A DNA stretch of 10,097 nucleotides from positions 1 through 10,097 of the forward strand of contig CALVAU010000163.1 in the NCBI GenBank assembly GCA_944325615.1. Reading direction: 5' to 3'. The translations under genes and the position numbers were made by a program. The DNA comes from Candidatus Gastranaerophilales bacterium. Lineage in GTDB: Bacteria; Cyanobacteriota; Vampirovibrionia; Gastranaerophilales; Gastranaerophilaceae. The notes beneath the pieces were generated by a model, which saw only the letters and a list, made by a program, of their open reading frames with translations, did no database searches and was not told the origin of the DNA. Shown here piece by piece: positions 6,946 through 10,097 of this stretch (its first letter is position 1; every line of letters starts with the position of its first letter).

Positions 6946-6974
6946 TTGAAATTATTATGAAGATTGATTATAAT
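6946..6974 (+). promoter_or_regulatory. Near-consensus promoter of the purD-like / dnaJ / queE operon
   Basis: TTGAAA (6946-6951, five of six consensus), a 17-base spacer and TATAAT (6969-6974, six of six). Transcription should begin about seven bases after the -10, at 6980-6982, which coincides with the ATG at 6981. The message would then have no leader, and two earlier in-frame ATGs (6933, 6957) would lie outside it. Confidence 0.65.
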
Positions 6975-6980
6975 CATTTT

Positions 6981-8237
6981 ATGCAAGCAGAAAAGAAGAA
7001 AATTTTAATAGTTGGCAGTTCGGCAAAAGAGCACGCGCTTTGTAAAGTCTTTTCGGAGTATGACTTTATAGAGAAAGTATATGTTGCTCCAGGAAATTTT
7101 GCAACAGGTGAATTTTGTGAAAATGTTGATATAAGACCTGATTCTGTATCTGAATTGCTTGAATTTGCAATGGAAAACGCTGTTGATTTAACGATTGCTT
7201 CAGATGAATTGGCAATAAAGTCTGATATTGCAACTCTATTTCAGCAAAACGGACAATTAATTTTTGCCCCTTCTGCTCAAAGTGCTTCTGCTGCAATTTC
7301 AAAGTCTGTCGGTAAAAAATTGTTTTATAAGCTGCATATCCCAACCCCTCGTTTTGGAATTTTTGAAAAACAGCAGTTAGCAATGGATTATATAAAAAAA
7401 TCTGATTATCCGTTAGTTATAAGGCTGGATGAAAGCTCAGAATCTGCAGACAGGCAAGTCTGTAATACAATTCAGACAGCATCTGTTTTTTTAGAAGATT
7501 TATTCGTATCTGGTGCTAAAAAAGTTCTTTTGGAAGATTTTGTCTCAGGTCATGAGTTTATTTATTATTTCATAACTGACGGGTATCATTTTTTGCCTTT
7601 AACATCTTGTGCAAACTATAAATTCATGTCTGATGGTAACGGTGGTATTTTAACTCCGGGTATGGGAACTTTTTGTCCGGATTATAAACTTTCTTATGAA
7701 ATTCAAGACCGTATTATTTCAGAAGTTGTTGCACCTATTATTGAAAGTTTGGCGAGACGTGAAATACCGTATTTAGGAATTTTAGGTGTGGAAGGTGTAT
7801 TAACGAATGATGGTAATTACTCAATCCTTGAGTTAAAGTCATTTTTAAGCAACCATGATTGTCAGGCTGTATTAAATTTATTAAATGAAAATTTATATAC
7901 TCTATTCAGTGCATGTGCAATCGGATCTTTTGCTGATGATTATGAAACACTGAATATCTCAGATTATTCCTCAGTTTCTTGCGTATTATCTAGCGGAAAA
8001 GTAAAAGATTCTGTAATTGAGGGTTTAGATTTATTGGATGATAGTATAGATGTAAATCATTTTTCTACAAAAAGAAATGAGTATTTTGAATATTTAACAA
8101 CAGGAGGTCGTTCTGTTGTATTAACTAAAACCTCTTCTACATTAACCCGAGCTAGGGAATTGCTCTATGAAAATATTGATGTTATAAAATTTAGCGGAAA
8201 AAAGTATCGTAAAGATATTTGTAAATTTTCTGACTAA
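6981..8237 (+). CDS. PurD-like ATP-grasp protein (phosphoribosylamine-glycine ligase family) with altered active site
   Basis: True PurD joins glycine to phosphoribosylamine with ATP in purine synthesis. This 418-residue protein (numbered from 6981) keeps the whole PurD layout: N-domain ILIVGSSAKEHAL (8-20), VAPGN (35-39), FAPS (95-98); ATP-grasp domain with VLLEDFVSGHEF (182-193) and SDGNGGILTPGMGTFCP (217-233); and C-domain GGRSVVLTKT to KKYRKDI (375-412). Several residues normally fixed in PurD are changed: the glycine loop GxGGREHA reads GSSAKEHA; the Lys and glycine-rich segment near KADGLAAGKGV reads RLDESSESADRQV (148-160); and the metal-binding EFNxRFGDPE region reads ELKSFLSNHD (284-293). 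It may be a diverged ligase or an inactive paralog. The start at 6981 is chosen because the promoter's predicted start point coincides with it and homology begins there; a 434-residue form from 6933 has no ribosome binding site. The dnaJ-like gene follows after 36 bases. Confidence 0.75.
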   Translation: MQAEKKKILIVGSSAKEHALCKVFSEYDFIEKVYVAPGNFATGEFCENVDIRPDSVSELLEFAMENAVDLTIASDELAIKSDIATLFQQNGQLIFAPSAQSASAAISKSVGKKLFYKLHIPTPRFGIFEKQQLAMDYIKKSDYPLVIRLDESSESADRQVCNTIQTASVFLEDLFVSGAKKVLLEDFVSGHEFIYYFITDGYHFLPLTSCANYKFMSDGNGGILTPGMGTFCPDYKLSYEIQDRIISEVVAPIIESLARREIPYLGILGVEGVLTNDGNYSILELKSFLSNHDCQAVLNLLNENLYTLFSACAIGSFADDYETLNISDYSSVSCVLSSGKVKDSVIEGLDLLDDSIDVNHFSTKRNEYFEYLTTGGRSVVLTKTSSTLTRARELLYENIDVIKFSGKKYRKDICKFSD

Positions 8238-8273
8238 CTTGATATTTTTTTTAACATCATTAAAAGAGATAAT

Positions 8274-9347
8274 ATGTTAAAGAGTGGTAAAAATTATTAT
8301 GAGATTTTAGGAGTTACCCCTGATGTTGAAAATATTCAGCTAAAAGCTGTGTATAGAAAACTCGTCAGAAAATATCATCCTGATGTAAATCCTGATGGAG
8401 AAATTATTTTTAAAGATATAACTGAAGCTTATGAGGTTTTATCTGATGAAAAGCTTCGCAGGCAGTATGATACTATAAATGGATTTTTTAAAACTTCACC
8501 TAAAAACGAAAACTCAGAAGATGTGTATAGAAAAACCTTTAGGAAAGCTACAGAGCCATCATTTAAAAAGGAGACTAAAAGACAATCTACATTAAATGAA
8601 AAAGATGTAGCCCCAAAAAAGAGTAATGAAGAAAAGTGTGAAAAACCTTTTACTGATGTGATTAACGATATAATAGACGGTTTTTCAAAGAAAAATAGCA
8701 AAAAAAAATCTAAGCAAGAAATTAAAGCGCAGAATGGAAAAGATATTTATGCTGATGTGACTATTAGTTTAAAAGAGTCAATTTGCGGTACACATAAAAT
8801 TGTGAATATAGTACAGACAAAAGTTTGCTCAAATTGCGGCGGAAGAAAATTTATTAATGGTTCAAAATGCACAGAGTGTCAAGGTAAAGGTGAGGTTACG
8901 ACACATCAAAAAATAAATGTCACCATTCCTGCACAAGTGAAAAACGGTTCTAAATTACGGCTGTCAGGCGAGGGAAAAAAGGGAATAAACGGTGGAAAAA
9001 ACGGTGATTTGTATTTAAAAATTACCGTTGCCCCAGATTCCTTTTTTAAAATTGACGGAAACAATCTTATTTGTGAAGTGCCGATATCTCCTTTTGAAGC
9101 TGTTTTGGGAGGAGATATCAAAATTCCGTCAATTGATGGCAATATTATATTAAATTTACCTGAATATACAAAATCAGGACAAGTTTTTCGTCTTTCTGGG
9201 GAAGGCTTGAAAAAAAATAATCTTGTTGGTGATATAATTGTAACTGTAAGGATACAAATTCCCGACAAGATGAATGAGGATGAAATAGCTTTGTATAAAA
9301 AGCTCAAGAGTCTTTCGGGTTCAAGTCTAAGAGAGAATTTAATATGA
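8274..9347 (+). CDS. DnaJ/Hsp40 co-chaperone with a half zinc-finger region
   Basis: Hsp40 proteins deliver unfolded clients to DnaK and stimulate its ATPase in the cytoplasm. Seen in 357 residues: a J domain at about 6-67 with the required HPD at 35-37; a polar, Lys-rich linker (about 70-155) in place of the usual Gly/Phe region; substrate-binding domain I from about 158 (DIYADVTISLKESICG); only two zinc motifs, CSNCGG (185-190) and CTECQGKG (199-206), giving four Cys instead of the usual eight; then LRLSGEG (228-234), GDLYLKI, domain II (265-330) and a short C-terminal tail. It is therefore neither a classical DnaJ (four zinc motifs) nor a CbpA-type protein (none). AGAG five bases upstream is a modest ribosome binding site. 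Its last bases overlap the queE start (ATGA), indicating translational coupling. No symbol is given because a standard dnaJ probably exists elsewhere. Confidence 0.9.
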   Translation: MLKSGKNYYEILGVTPDVENIQLKAVYRKLVRKYHPDVNPDGEIIFKDITEAYEVLSDEKLRRQYDTINGFFKTSPKNENSEDVYRKTFRKATEPSFKKETKRQSTLNEKDVAPKKSNEEKCEKPFTDVINDIIDGFSKKNSKKKSKQEIKAQNGKDIYADVTISLKESICGTHKIVNIVQTKVCSNCGGRKFINGSKCTECQGKGEVTTHQKINVTIPAQVKNGSKLRLSGEGKKGINGGKNGDLYLKITVAPDSFFKIDGNNLICEVPISPFEAVLGGDIKIPSIDGNIILNLPEYTKSGQVFRLSGEGLKKNNLVGDIIVTVRIQIPDKMNEDEIALYKKLKSLSGSSLRENLI

Positions 9348-10048
9348 TAAATGAAGAACCAATGCATACTGGAGATACAGTTAAGGTAAAAGAAGTTTTT
9401 GCTTCTATTCAAGGTGAAGGTCCATATATTGGGGCAAAACAACTCTTTATAAGGTTTTGTGATTGTAATCTAAGATGTCATTATTGTGATACAGATTTTC
9501 ATGGCGACAGTGAGGAATATACACCTGAAGAGTTGCTCAATGTGATAAAGCAATTTGATTTAAGTACAATTTATTCTGTTTCTTTGACAGGTGGAGAACC
9601 TCTTTTATCGGTAGATTTTCTTGAAAAATTCCTTCCTATTATGAAAGAGCATCATCAAAAAGTCTATTTGGAAACAAATGCAACATTGCCTGATGAATTG
9701 AAAAAAATAATTCAATATGTAGATGTAATAGCGGCTGATATAAAACTTGAGAGTGCGACAGGTATGATTAATTCATTCGACGCTCACGATAGATTTTTTG
9801 AAGTTTGTAAAGGTCATGATTACTTTGCTAAAATTGTTTTTGATGACAATATTACTGACAATGAAATCGAAAAATGTATTGAATTAGCAAAAAAATATCA
9901 GATATTATTGATATTACAGCCAAAAATGCTGGATGATAATATGTCAATTACCTCAGTTTTTGCGGTAAAGGTTCTTGATAAATTCTTAAAACAGTATCCA
10001 AATGTTCGATTGATACCCCAAGTTCATAAGTTTTTATCAGTAAGATAA
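9344..10048 (+). CDS. queE: 7-carboxy-7-deazaguanine synthase (radical SAM)
   Basis: QueE converts 6-carboxytetrahydropterin to 7-carboxy-7-deazaguanine, using S-adenosylmethionine and a [4Fe-4S] cluster, on the way to preQ0 and the tRNA base queuosine. Seen in 234 residues: the N-terminal hallmark VKEVFASIQGEGPYIGAKQL (14-33); the cluster motif CNLRCHYCDT with Cys41, Cys45 and Cys48 (CX3CX2C) and the following Asp-Thr; the SAM-binding LTGGEPLL (81-88); VYLETNAT, where most relatives have ETNGT; DVIAADIKLES; and the ending LILQPKML...IPQVHKFL. The length is close to the usual 210-230. The start overlaps the dnaJ-like stop by four bases. No queC, queD or queF lies in the window, so the other pathway genes must be elsewhere. 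It is the last gene before a strong terminator. Confidence 0.93.
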   Translation: MINEEPMHTGDTVKVKEVFASIQGEGPYIGAKQLFIRFCDCNLRCHYCDTDFHGDSEEYTPEELLNVIKQFDLSTIYSVSLTGGEPLLSVDFLEKFLPIMKEHHQKVYLETNATLPDELKKIIQYVDVIAADIKLESATGMINSFDAHDRFFEVCKGHDYFAKIVFDDNITDNEIEKCIELAKKYQILLILQPKMLDDNMSITSVFAVKVLDKFLKQYPNVRLIPQVHKFLSVR

Positions 10049-10063
10049 ACTTTTATAAATACT

Positions 10064-10097
10064 AAGAAGGCTATAATTTAATTATAGCCTTCTTTTT
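10064..10097 (+). terminator. Intrinsic terminator after queE
   Basis: A perfect fourteen-base stem, AAGAAGGCTATAAT (10064-10077) and ATTATAGCCTTCTT (10081-10094), with a three-base loop and a run of T to the window edge. It begins 15 bases after the queE stop. The A-rich left arm would also let it work on the opposite strand. Confidence 0.93.

Noticed and set aside
6933..6980. N-terminal extension of the PurD-like protein from the first ATG
   Set aside because: There is no ribosome binding site, it overlaps a near-consensus promoter, and PurD homology starts only after the third ATG.
8906..9442. 178-codon minus-strand frame across the dnaJ-like/queE junction
   Set aside because: Both plus-strand genes here have unambiguous conserved motifs, and the reverse frame has reverse-complement composition only.

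Overview
The window is AT-rich (roughly 30% G+C by eye) bacterial chromosome with closely packed genes, clear Shine-Dalgarno sites on some genes and none on others. The best guess for the source is a gut-type non-photosynthetic cyanobacterial relative (Vampirovibrionia / Gastranaerophilales, formerly Melainabacteria). This rests on low G+C, on small orphan proteins opening with short motifs such as ISFNGTF or YNFAPKSNLYFKSN, and on an EF-hand plus LysM cell-wall protein. It is a recollection of how such genomes look, not a database result, and no rRNA or marker gene settles it.

Left part (1-3534): after about 145 bases with no certain gene, one very large plus-strand gene encodes an 1126-residue modular cell-wall protein. 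It has two EF-hand loops, a LysM domain, a duplicated beta-rich module, a lysozyme/transglycosylase-like domain and a C-terminal NlpC/CHAP-like Cys-His amidase domain. It has no visible signal peptide.

Middle-left (3582-4890): two minus-strand genes, probably co-transcribed, run toward it: a family-6 type DNA-deoxyinosine/uracil glycosylase and, downstream, a GNAT-type acetyltransferase. A 164-base AT-rich gap then separates them from a divergent gene.

Middle (4891-6817): two orphan membrane proteins on the plus strand (four and about eight membrane segments) are separated by a good intrinsic terminator and a good promoter. A small 83-residue minus-strand protein then converges so tightly on the second that the stop codons overlap.

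Right part (6946-10097): a likely three-gene operon with a near-consensus promoter at its start and a perfect intrinsic terminator at its end. It encodes a full-length PurD-like ATP-grasp protein with several normally invariant residues replaced, a DnaJ/Hsp40 co-chaperone with only half of the usual zinc-finger region, and QueE, the radical-SAM 7-carboxy-7-deazaguanine synthase of the queuosine pathway. The promoter lies so that transcription would begin almost exactly on the third possible ATG of the PurD-like gene, suggesting a leaderless mRNA and a shorter protein than the longest frame.

No rRNA, tRNA, CRISPR array, insertion sequence or phage gene was seen. The points most worth a second look are the PurD-like protein with a degraded active site inside a queE operon, its probable leaderless start, the half-zinc-finger DnaJ, and the giant EF-hand/LysM/double-hydrolase protein.
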